Source: an uncultured Clostridia bacterium (lineage in GTDB: Bacteria > Bacillota > Clostridia > Christensenellales > Borkfalkiaceae). From it: a DNA stretch of 59,645 nt. Under the pieces are notes generated by a model that was not told the DNA's origin, made no database searches, and worked only from the letters and a program-made list of their open reading frames with translations. Below are positions 8,633-15,814 of this stretch, piece after piece (position 1 is the first letter of the stretch; the number at the start of each line of letters is the position of its first letter). The stretch spans positions 1 through 59,645 of the forward strand of contig CANRLK010000005.1 of assembly GCA_947631465.1 (NCBI GenBank), given 5' to 3'. A program made the translations under genes and the position numbers.

Positions 8633-9214
8633 ATGAAAAAACTTGGCAGAAAGGGCTTTACGCTTGCGGAGCTTTTGATCGCGGTGCTGCTCCTGGGGTT
8701 TGTCTGCGTCATGGTGACGGTGATGACCTCGGCAATTTTGAGCACGACCGCCACCATGCAAGAGGTCGCGCAGGCGGAGATCCTCGGTTCGGAAGCCCTC
8801 GAAAATTTGCAGAACGAGCTCCGCTTCGGGCAGGGGATTGTGGTGAGCGAAAATTCGGTTACGCTGACGCGTCATAGCACAAATAAAAATAGCACAATCA
8901 AAATTGGGGACGACAAAGAAGAAGATAAGGAACTCAACGGACGGATCGTCGTGACGTTTGACAAGACTTCGAAGGGCGAAGGCGGAACTGACAAGACTGA
9001 GACGGTGACGGAGCTTCTCTTCGGCGGCACGTCGTACGGGAATTTGACGATCACGGACTTGAAGTTTGTAAAGGATATCGACGAGACAACAAAAAAGGAG
9101 ACGGGGACGATCACGATTTCGCTTTCGGTGAAGTATGGGGACGATACGCTCTGGAGCGGGTCGGTTTCGGTGCGTCCGATCAACGGGTTGACAGCAGCCC
9201 CCAAATCGGCGTAA
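8633..9214 (+). CDS. Prepilin-like protein (GFTLAELL type)
   Basis: 193 residues with the clearest class signature in the operon: MKKLGRKGFTLAELLIAVLLLG, that is, a short basic leader, Gly at -1, Phe at +1, Glu at +5 and a long hydrophobic helix. The rest is a beta-rich, Thr/Lys-rich domain. It closes the four-gene operon; a terminator-like hairpin follows at 9233. In type II secretion and type IV pilus systems such sets of minor pilins prime assembly; here the motor and peptidase must be encoded elsewhere, or the set uses a shared machine. Confidence 0.78.
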   Translation: MKKLGRKGFTLAELLIAVLLLGFVCVMVTVMTSAILSTTATMQEVAQAEILGSEALENLQNELRFGQGIVVSENSVTLTRHSTNKNSTIKIGDDKEEDKELNGRIVVTFDKTSKGEGGTDKTETVTELLFGGTSYGNLTITDLKFVKDIDETTKKETGTITISLSVKYGDDTLWSGSVSVRPINGLTAAPKSA

Positions 9215-9232
9215 AGACCGTTTTGTTTTTTC

Positions 9233-9272
9233 GAAGAAGTCGGGAGCATTCGCCCCCGATTTCTTCTTGTAT
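9233..9272 (+). terminator. Terminator of the prepilin operon
   Basis: GAAGAAGTCGGG (9233-9244) pairs with CCCGATTTCTTC (9255-9266), 12 pairs including one G-U, then a short T-rich tail. The tail is weak, so efficiency is uncertain. Confidence 0.6.
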
Positions 9273-9332
9273 ATTCGCAGGAGCAAAGCGTGACTTTTCT
9301 CTTTCTTGCTGTCCTCGATGAGGGGTGGGGGT

Positions 9333-9485
9333 GACGATGTTCACCCAAGCAAGGCGATGAGGCTGGGGTTATCGATGCGCCGCCCTCGTCGGGTTACGAT
9401 TGACTTTCGCTTTGCGGCGGCGCAGGAAGTGATGGCGCATGAGTTTGAAAAAAAGCGCTGCGGGGTTCGGGACACATCGCAGGTG
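9333..9485. repeat. 153-base direct repeat, copy 1
   Basis: Starts GACGATGTTCACCC and ends CGCAGGTG; nearly identical to 9706-9858 with a handful of substitutions, at an offset of 373 bases. In this copy the end runs on into GTGTCCCG, completing a hairpin with CGGGACAC. Confidence 0.85.
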
Positions 9486-9502
9486 TCCCGAGCTTTTTTT
9501 GC
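9468..9502 (+). terminator. Terminator-like hairpin at end of repeat copy 1
   Basis: CGGGACAC pairs with GTGTCCCG around ATCGCAG, followed by AGC and a run of seven T. It has the form of an intrinsic terminator although no gene ends here; it may be the end of the repeat unit itself. Confidence 0.6.
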
Positions 9503-9595
9503 TTCTTTTTTCAAGCGTGAAAAAAGAAGCACTAAATAAAACAAAAGAGCTCGCATGTATCTTTCATGCTGATTGAAATCCAACCTATTTTGCAT

Positions 9596-9632
9596 TAAGC
9601 CGCGAGGCGGCAAATTGAGTAGGGCATGACTG
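9596..9632 (+). repeat. TAAGCCGC-GCGGCAAATTGAG repeat, copy 1
   Basis: TTAAGCCGC, GCGGCAAATTGAG and TAGGGCATGACTG. A second copy is at 10097-10133, and an inverted, diverged copy at about 34834-34862. Confidence 0.65.
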
Positions 9633-9705
9633 CACCCTAACTATCATTAAATTTATATATTTCACCCTCTATCTCCCTGTAAGGGATAGACAAGCAAAAA
9701 GAGGC

Positions 9706-9858
9706 GACGATGTTCACCCAAGCAAGGCGATGAGACTGGGGTTTTCGATGCGCCGCCCTTGTCGGGTTGCGATTGACTTTCGCTTTGCGGCGGCGCAGGA
9801 AGTGATGGCGCATGAGTTTGAAAAAAAGCGCTGCGGGGTTCGGGACACATCGCAGGTG
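9706..9858. repeat. 153-base direct repeat, copy 2, interrupted
   Basis: Matches 9333-9485. At 9858, exactly where copy 1 completes its terminator hairpin, this copy switches to the asymmetric-loop hairpin element, so CGGGACAC has lost its partner. This looks like an insertion or recombination junction. Confidence 0.8.
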
Positions 9859-9860
9859 GA

Positions 9861-9908
9861 GCGGCGCAACTTCTGTTCGACAGCCCAGTGGGCTGCGAAC
9901 TGCGCCGC
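9861..9908 (+). repeat. Asymmetric-loop hairpin repeat, copy B
   Basis: GCGGCGCA (9861-9868), 5'-side loop ACTTCT, GTTCG, bulged A, CAGCCCA, G, TGGGCTG, CGAAC, TGCGCCGC (ending 9908). Compared with copy A the inner stem is CAGCCCA/TGGGCTG instead of CAGCGC/GCGCTG, so pairing is kept by paired changes. Confidence 0.8.
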
Positions 9909-10096
9909 GACATGAGCACTGGCTGTGCGAGGGGCTGCGGCGTTTTCCTTGCGCCGCAGCAGGCTCGTTTGCAAGTAATGACGGGTCGATAATAGGCTGG
10001 CTTCCGATTTTTTTTAGCATAAAAAAGAAGAATAAGAAAATACGAAATGTTTGCATGAAATTTTCATGCTTCTTAGAAGAACAAAATCTTTCGTTG

Positions 10097-10133
10097 TATT
10101 AAGCCGCAAGCGGCAAATTGAGTAGGGCATGAC
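10097..10133 (+). repeat. TAAGCCGC-GCGGCAAATTGAG repeat, copy 2
   Basis: Same unit as 9596-9632, with CGCAAGCG in place of CGCGAGGCG. The flanks are also similar (ATTAAA and TATAT-like tracts about 30 bases on), so the shared segment is longer than the core. Confidence 0.65.
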
Positions 10134-10349
10134 TGTGCCTCTAACTGCCATTAAAATTATATAATTCACGCCCTGCCCCCTGAAAGGGGGGATAAAGGCA
10201 AGGTCTTTTTCGACTCATTTGCGCCGAAAGGTGTGTGCAATGACTGTATTTGCGTCAAAAATAAGGCGACACCCCCTCAGTCTCGGCTTCGCCTCACCGC
10301 CTTGCGGCGGTCGCCCCCGCCGCAAGTCCGCCTCGCCACCAGCTCGGCT

Positions 10350-10403
10350 GGCGCATTGCAGCTCACAGCCCACTGGGCTGCTGAGCAGAATTTGCAATGC
10401 GCC
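10350..10403 (-). repeat. Asymmetric-loop hairpin repeat, copy D
   Basis: On the minus strand: GGCGCATTGCA, 5'-side loop AATTCT, GCTCA, bulged G, CAGCCCA, C/G, TGGGCTG, TGAGC, TGCAATGCGCC. The second stem is GCTCA/TGAGC instead of GTTCG/CGAAC and the outer stem is lengthened, with pairing preserved. Just upstream (10268) is a diverged ACACCCCCTCAGTC element. Confidence 0.75.
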
Positions 10404-10645
10404 ACCCCTCAAAGGGGGCGCCAAGGGGTGGGGTTGCGGTGCGCCAATCCGAGAACGCCAAGGGGTGGGGTTGCGGTGCGTCAATCCGAGAACGCCAAGG
10501 GGTGGGGGATGAGGCTTCGCGTTGCCCTGCTCCACCCCTCAAAGGGGCAGCCATGGAAAGGGCGGAATCGATTTGATGGTCGCGGGAGAGCCGAAGGAAT
10601 TCGACTCTCTTCGTTTTTGCATAATTGAAAAAACCAAGAAAATCA

Positions 10646-10693
10646 GTTGACAAATCAACCAGAAACAGATATACTATTAGTTGACTAATCAGC
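10646..10693 (+). promoter_or_regulatory. marR promoter with two operator dyads
   Basis: Promoter TTGACA (10647-10652), 17-base spacer, TATACT (10670-10675). Operator 1, GTTGACAAATCAAC (10646-10659), covers the -35 box. Operator 2, GTTGACTAATCAGC (10680-10693), covers the start-site region. Both are GTTGA-N4-TCA-type dyads typical of MarR sites, with centres 34 bases apart. Autorepression by the adjacent MarR protein is inferred. Confidence 0.8.
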
Positions 10694-10706
10694 CAAGAGG
10701 CTCGTT

Positions 10707-11156
10707 ATGGAAGATGTATTTGTAGATTTCACGCTGTCGATTCTGCGGCTGAATAAGCTCGTTCAAAAAATTAAGACGTATGAGATAGAAAAATACGGCT
10801 TAAAGCCCATTCACGTGATGTGCAGCTACTATCTCAACAAGAATCCGAAAGGACTTACGGCGAAAGAGCTTTCGGAACTGACGCTCGAAGATAAGGCGGC
10901 GATTTCGCGCGCGCTGAAAATGATGCAGGAAAAGGGTTATGTCACCTATGACCCCAATCGGCGCAATTCAACCATCAAGCTGACGGAGGACGGAAAGCAA
11001 TTCACAAGCATGATCTGTGCGCGTGCGGAGAAAGCCGTCGCCGCGGGCAGTATGGATTTTACGGAAGAAGAAAGAAATTTCTTTTATCAATCGCTTGACG
11101 TGATCAATGAAAATTTAAGAGCATATTATAAGGAATTGATAAAAAACGGTAAATAA
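10707..11156 (+). CDS. MarR-family transcriptional regulator
   Basis: 149 residues, usual MarR length. A winged helix-turn-helix lies at about 45-105: LTAKELSELT (helix 2), EDKAAISRALKMMQEKGYV (recognition helix) and the wing with NRRNSTIKLTEDGK. The N- and C-terminal helices form the dimer interface. Start ATG at 10707 has AGAGG six bases before. It is the first gene of a cluster with the Ntn-type amide hydrolase and the YhhN-ADH-ALDH fusion. Two dyads over its own promoter suggest that it represses the whole unit and is relieved by a small ligand, plausibly a lipid-derived or phenolic molecule as for other MarR proteins; the ligand is unknown. Confidence 0.92.
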   Translation: MEDVFVDFTLSILRLNKLVQKIKTYEIEKYGLKPIHVMCSYYLNKNPKGLTAKELSELTLEDKAAISRALKMMQEKGYVTYDPNRRNSTIKLTEDGKQFTSMICARAEKAVAAGSMDFTEEERNFFYQSLDVINENLRAYYKELIKNGK

Positions 11157-11180
11157 CATTTCAAAAAAGGAGAAAAATTT

Positions 11181-12431
11181 ATGACAAAAACCAAAAAAAT
11201 TTTGTTGCGAACCCTCTGCATCGTGCTTGCAGTCATTTTATTGCTCGCGATCGTTCTTGTGTCGGTATTCTTCGGAATTTGGCACAACGAGTTTTCTTCT
11301 GTTACGAGCTTCACCATGCTTCGTGACCGCAACGACGCGCATAAAGACGGCGCGGTTTACAGCATGAACGTAGGCGGCGGGTTCTATTTCGACGATTTTC
11401 TCGAACAGGGCGGCGCGAAGAAGGACTCAGACCTCATCGCGTTCATCTCCAACAAGATCACCCGCGGACTTATGGACGTAGGGATCAAGGAGAGCGACAT
11501 CGGCTGTTCCTCTTTTACGGCAGTTACCGAGAGCGGGGATAGGCTTTTCGCCCGCAATTATGACTTTGACAAGACAAACGTCTGCCTGACCATCACAAAT
11601 CCAGGCGGCGGCAGGCATGCTTCCTTCTCGACGGTCGATCTGAACTATGTCGGTATGGATACGAATAAAAACGTCGAAGGGCTGATGAACAAGATCACTT
11701 GTCTTGCCGCTCCGTTTGCGCCTCTTGACGGCATCAACGACGCGGGGGTGAGCTGCGGCATCTACATGACATACCAGGGCGAACCCGAAAACAACAATGC
11801 CGTCCCGACCGACCAAAACGATCCCAATAAACCTGACATCACCTCGACGACCATGCTTCGCCTGATCCTCGACTATGCGGACGACGTGGACGAGGCGGTC
11901 GAGCTTGTCAAGCAATATAATCTTCACGACTCGGCGAACACGTCTTTCCACTATATGGTGGCAGACAGCACGGGCAAAAGCGCTATTCTCGAATGGGTTC
12001 CCGTGGGCGGCAAGGACGAAACGGATAACGACGGCTCTGCTCGTAAACTCGTCGTCACCTATAACACGGGCGATGAGAAGATCGGCGAAGAAGAGGGCAA
12101 TAGCGACTTCCAATGGATCACAAACTTCATTATTCAGCCTGATTATTATACAAAAGACGAGGACAAGGCGGGGCTTGACAGGTACAAGCAGATCTATTCC
12201 GACCTCTCCGAAACCGACGGCGTTGTCAAGGACGAGTGGGCGGCGATGGAGATCCTTAAAACCGTCGGCAGAAGAAGTTGGGGGATAGGAGACGGCTGTA
12301 CCGTACATAGCGTCATATATAACCTGACAAAAAAAACGGCGCTTTGGGTGTCCAATGAAAATTTCAATGACTCCACGGCGATTTATGAGTATTCTTTTTC
12401 GACGGGAGAATTGAAGGCGGTTGTGAGATAA
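11181..12431 (+). CDS. Membrane-tethered Ntn-type amide hydrolase (choloylglycine hydrolase/C45-like)
   Basis: 416 residues. An N-terminal membrane segment (about 8-32) is followed by about 75 residues, and then the core opens with GCSSFTAVTESGD. Cys109, Arg125 and Asp128 have exactly the spacing of Cys2, Arg18 and Asp21 of bile salt hydrolase and penicillin V acylase; Asn186 in GINDAGV fits the oxyanion Asn. These enzymes cleave linear C-N amide bonds with the N-terminal Cys as nucleophile, so residues 1-108 must be removed, probably by self-cleavage. The catalytic domain would act outside the membrane. Substrate is not determinable: N-acyl amino lipids, bile conjugates or acyl-homoserine-type amides are all possible. 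Located 24 bases after marR and 31 before the fusion gene, hence probably co-transcribed. Confidence 0.82.
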   Translation: MTKTKKILLRTLCIVLAVILLLAIVLVSVFFGIWHNEFSSVTSFTMLRDRNDAHKDGAVYSMNVGGGFYFDDFLEQGGAKKDSDLIAFISNKITRGLMDVGIKESDIGCSSFTAVTESGDRLFARNYDFDKTNVCLTITNPGGGRHASFSTVDLNYVGMDTNKNVEGLMNKITCLAAPFAPLDGINDAGVSCGIYMTYQGEPENNNAVPTDQNDPNKPDITSTTMLRLILDYADDVDEAVELVKQYNLHDSANTSFHYMVADSTGKSAILEWVPVGGKDETDNDGSARKLVVTYNTGDEKIGEEEGNSDFQWITNFIIQPDYYTKDEDKAGLDRYKQIYSDLSETDGVVKDEWAAMEILKTVGRRSWGIGDGCTVHSVIYNLTKKTALWVSNENFNDSTAIYEYSFSTGELKAVVR

Positions 12432-12462
12432 TGCTCCGAAGAGCTTGACAGGGAAATCAAAA

Positions 12463-15400
12463 ATGAAAAAAACGGTTTATCTATTCAATTTCTTGTTGCT
12501 TATTGCCCTTGTAACGTTTGACGTTCTGCTGATTTTAAGTCCCGCGCTTTGGTTGAAAAGCGCAGCGAGCGCGTGCTTTGCTCTTATCGCGCTTGTAAAC
12601 TTCCTTTATGCGTGCAAGGGTAAGGCGAAGAGACCCTTTCCGCTCCTTATGCTGATCGGCTGCCTCTTTGCAATGGCGGGAGATATTTTCCTATACAACG
12701 CGGGAGAGACTTGGTTTCTCCTCGGGGCGGCGCTGTTTGCCGCGGCGCACATATTCTATGTTGCGGCATATGATTCTACTTTCGGATTCCGTCCCGCCGA
12801 CCTCATCGTCTCCGTCGTCATTTTTGTACCGTCGGTTCTTTTCATCACGCTTGCTCCTATATTTGATTTCGGCGGGATCCTTATGGAGATCGTGTGCGCC
12901 ATCTATGCGCTCATCCTTTCGCTGATGGTGGGAAAAGCGATCGCCGACATAAGAAAGGGGACTGCGCTTGCCGCTTTGCTTGCGGTCGGCAGCGTGCTCT
13001 TCTATTTCTCCGACTTGATGTTGCTTCTCAAAATGTTCGGCGCGTTCCAAACGCTTCCCCGCATTTTGTGCCTTGCAACCTATTACCCTGCCCAATTCCT
13101 CTTGGCGTTTTCCCTGATCCTGCACGCCGAAAAGGGCGTCAACTTCTTCAAAAGACTGTACTGCCGTATTTTTCAGGGGGTGTTCAAAATTGCCCTCCCG
13201 CTGCTGCCTTATAAAGACCCGAAAATCATAGAAAAGGTCACCGAAGTGCCCGCAGTTTTGAAAGCCAATCAAAAGACGCACGCCTTGATCGTTACCGATC
13301 AAACGATTTTTGAGCTCGGACTTACGCAGCCGCTCCAAAATGCCTTGAAGGAGGCAGGGGTCGCTTGCACCGTCTATCACGGCGCGGTCGCCAATCCTAC
13401 GACGGAAAACGCCGAGGAAGCGTTAAAAATTTATAAGAGCGCGGGCTGCGACTGCTTGATCGGCTTTGGCGGCGGCTCTCCGATGGACTGTGCGAAATGC
13501 GTCGGCGCTTTGGTTGCCCGTCCCAACAAAACGCTTGGCAAAATGAGCGGAATTTTGAAGGTGCGAAAGGCAATTCCCTTGCTTGTTGCCGTTCCCACGA
13601 CGGCGGGGACGGGAAGCGAAACGACCCTTGCCGCGGTCGTGGTCGATTGCGTCACACACCACAAGTATGCGATCAACGACTTCCCGCTCATTCCCTCTTA
13701 CGCCGTTTTGGATGAAAGCCTGACCGCCTCGCTTCCCAAAAATATCATCGCCACAACGGGCATGGACGCGCTCACCCATGCGATCGAGGCATACATCGGC
13801 AGAGGCGGAAACCGAGGGACGCGCAAAGACGCATTGGAGGCGATCGGGCTCGTATTTGAAAACCTCGAACGATCCTATGACGGCGACAGGGCAGCGGCGA
13901 AGGCAATGCTTCTCGCGTCGCACAAGGCGGGAAGGGCGTTCAGCAAAGCCTATGTCGGCTATGTTCACGCGCTTGCGCACCCGCTCGGCGGAAAATACAA
14001 CATCGCGCACGGACTTGCAAATGCGGTCATTCTGCCGATCGTTTTGCGGGAATACGGCAAAGCCGTCCATAAAAAACTATGGAAGATCGCCCTGTTCTGC
14101 GGACTTGCCGACAAGAATGCGTCCTATGCGCAGGGCGCGGAGGCTGTGATCGGGAAGATCGAAGGGATGAATGCCGCGTTCGGCATCGGCAGTACCTTCC
14201 CCGAGATCCGCCGCGGCGATCTCGAAGAACTTGCGTCTTACGCCGAAAAAGAGGCGAACCCGCTCTATCCCGTCCCCGTCTTATGGGATAGAGAAAAACT
14301 CAAAGAAATGTATTTGAAGCTGCGCGGCGAGAACATCGACGAAACGGACATTCCCACGATCGTGGAGCGCCAAAGGCGGTATTTTGAAAGCGGCGCAACG
14401 CTGCCCGTAAAACACCGCAAAAAGAGGCTCATAGCGCTGTATTCCGCGATCAAAGCGAATTTGCCCGCTCTTCACGAAGGGCTCAAAGCCGATTTGGGCA
14501 AGAGTGAGACCGAAAGCTATATGTGCGAAACGGGACTTGCATTAAGCGAGCTCTCCTATATGATCAAGCGCTTGAAGAAGTTCGCAAAACCGAAGAAAGT
14601 GAAAACCCCGCTTGCGCAGGCAATTTCAAAGAGTTACCGTCTGCCGTCGCCCTACGGAACGGTGCTCGTCATGAACCCGTGGAACTATCCGTTCCTGCTC
14701 TCCATAGATCCGCTCATCGACGCGATCGCGGCGGGCAATACCGTAGTGCTGAAATTGAGCGCCTATTCGCCGAACACCAACAAGGCGATCAAAGAAGTGA
14801 TCGACAGCGTATTCCCGCCCGAATATGTCACAGTGCTCTTCGGCGGTGCGCAAATCAATAAGGAACTCATGGAAGTCAAGTTTGACTATGTTTTCTTTAC
14901 GGGGAGCAAGAGAGTGGGGCAGCTCGTCTATGAAAATGCCGCCAAAAGATTGACGCCCGTGACGTTGGAACTCGGCGGGAAAAGTCCCTGTATCGTAGAC
15001 GAAACGGCAAATTTGAAGCTTGCCGCAAAACGCATCGTATGGGGAAAATTCCTCAATCTCGGTCAGACGTGCGTTGCGCCCGACTACATTTATTGCTCGG
15101 AAAAAATCCACGATGATCTTCTTGCGGAGCTGAAAAAGCAGATCATCGCTCAGTTCGGAAGTGATCCCCTTAAAAATCCCGCTTATGGCAAAATGATAAA
15201 CGAAAAGCATTTTCATCGAGTTTCGGCTTTGATCGACAAGCCGAAGGTCGTACACGGCGGAAAGGCGGACGCGGAGCGCTTGAAAATAGAGCCGACTGTT
15301 TTGGACGGCGTGCAATATGCCGATGCCGTCATGCAGGAGGAAATTTTCGGACCCGTCCTGCCGATTTTGACATACAAGGACGAGCGCGAAGTCGTGAAGT

Positions 15401-15714
15401 ATATCAAGGAGAACGACGCGCCGCTTGCGTTGTATGTGTTCTCGGCCGACAAGGCGAGGATCAAGCGCTTGACTTCGGAGATCGGCTTCGGGGGCGGCTG
15501 CGTAAATGACGTTGTGATCCATCTTGCAACGCCGTATATGCCATTCGGTGGCTTCGGCGCGAGCGGACTTGGATCATATCACGGCAAAGTCGGTTTTGAA
15601 ACGTTCAGTCACTTCAAGAGCATCGTCGACAAATCGACGCTTTTGGACCTTCCCATGCGGTATCAGCCTTATCGAAAGGGAAACGAAAAGCTGATAAAGT
15701 TTTTCTTGAAATGA
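12463..15714 (+). CDS. Three-domain fusion: YhhN/TMEM86 lysoplasmalogenase-like + iron alcohol dehydrogenase + class-3 aldehyde dehydrogenase
   Basis: 1,083 residues from the ATG at 12463 (an in-frame TTG at 12445 is less likely). Residues 1-225 are a polytopic membrane domain of about seven or eight helices with YhhN hallmarks: AGDIFLY, AAHIFYVAAY, FYFSDLML and TYYPAQFLLAFSL. Residues about 260-630 are an iron-type alcohol dehydrogenase: GFGGGSPMD (334), PTTAGTGSE (378), and metal ligands Asp435, His439, His502 and His516 with FucO-like spacing. Residues about 640-1070 are an aldehyde dehydrogenase with Glu836 (LELGGK) and Cys870 (GQTCVAPDY), NPWNYPF, and the GSYHGK/FETFSH ending typical of class 3, the fatty aldehyde enzymes. 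Order and class differ from AdhE. Known of the families: TMEM86/YhhN enzymes hydrolyse the vinyl ether of lysoplasmalogens, releasing a fatty aldehyde. Inferred: one membrane protein that frees and then reduces or oxidises that aldehyde. Activity of the YhhN part is unproven. Confidence 0.88.
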   Translation: MKKTVYLFNFLLLIALVTFDVLLILSPALWLKSAASACFALIALVNFLYACKGKAKRPFPLLMLIGCLFAMAGDIFLYNAGETWFLLGAALFAAAHIFYVAAYDSTFGFRPADLIVSVVIFVPSVLFITLAPIFDFGGILMEIVCAIYALILSLMVGKAIADIRKGTALAALLAVGSVLFYFSDLMLLLKMFGAFQTLPRILCLATYYPAQFLLAFSLILHAEKGVNFFKRLYCRIFQGVFKIALPLLPYKDPKIIEKVTEVPAVLKANQKTHALIVTDQTIFELGLTQPLQNALKEAGVACTVYHGAVANPTTENAEEALKIYKSAGCDCLIGFGGGSPMDCAKCVGALVARPNKTLGKMSGILKVRKAIPLLVAVPTTAGTGSETTLAAVVVDCVTHHKYAINDFPLIPSYAVLDESLTASLPKNIIATTGMDALTHAIEAYIGRGGNRGTRKDALEAIGLVFENLERSYDGDRAAAKAMLLASHKAGRAFSKAYVGYVHALAHPLGGKYNIAHGLANAVILPIVLREYGKAVHKKLWKIALFCGLADKNASYAQGAEAVIGKIEGMNAAFGIGSTFPEIRRGDLEELASYAEKEANPLYPVPVLWDREKLKEMYLKLRGENIDETDIPTIVERQRRYFESGATLPVKHRKKRLIALYSAIKANLPALHEGLKADLGKSETESYMCETGLALSELSYMIKRLKKFAKPKKVKTPLAQAISKSYRLPSPYGTVLVMNPWNYPFLLSIDPLIDAIAAGNTVVLKLSAYSPNTNKAIKEVIDSVFPPEYVTVLFGGAQINKELMEVKFDYVFFTGSKRVGQLVYENAAKRLTPVTLELGGKSPCIVDETANLKLAAKRIVWGKFLNLGQTCVAPDYIYCSEKIHDDLLAELKKQIIAQFGSDPLKNPAYGKMINEKHFHRVSALIDKPKVVHGGKADAERLKIEPTVLDGVQYADAVMQEEIFGPVLPILTYKDEREVVKYIKENDAPLALYVFSADKARIKRLTSEIGFGGGCVNDVVIHLATPYMPFGGFGASGLGSYHGKVGFETFSHFKSIVDKSTLLDLPMRYQPYRKGNEKLIKFFLK

Positions 15715-15757
15715 TCTCATGCGTTGCCTTTATCTATTAGGGTTACGGCCGAAAATG

Positions 15758-15790
15758 AATCCCCGCAAATTTTGCGGGGATTCTCTTTAT
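15758..15790. terminator. Bidirectional terminator between fusion gene and potD
   Basis: AATCCCCGCAAA (15758-15769) and TTTGCGGGGATT (15771-15782) form a near-perfect palindrome with T-rich flanks on both strands, between convergent genes. Confidence 0.8.
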
Positions 15791-15814
15791 AACTCAAAAT
15801 CTTTTGAATGACGC

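Larger units (their letters stand above)
9215..10706. other. Repeat-composed spacer of about 1.5 kb
   Basis: No gene is supported. The stretch contains the pilin-operon terminator, a 153-base direct repeat (9333-9485 and 9706-9858), two copies of a GCCGC/GCGGC-flanked element (9596-9632 and 10097-10133), two asymmetric-loop hairpins, and short tandem units of CCAAGGGGTGGGGTTGCGGTGCG between about 10430 and 10510. Open frames in it are by-products of repeat DNA. It ends with the marR promoter. Confidence 0.75.

Noticed and set aside
9333-9858. Direct repeat as att sites of an integrated element
   Set aside because: Only 220 bases lie between the copies, with no integrase or cargo.
10215-10653. 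Open frames of about 100-130 codons on both strands
   Set aside because: They run through tandem and hairpin repeat DNA, overlap each other in several frames and lack ribosome-binding sites.
12463-15714. Fusion protein as an AdhE relative
   Set aside because: Domain order is ADH then ALDH, the ALDH is class 3 rather than CoA-acylating, and an additional membrane domain is present; a true AdhE lies at 57109.
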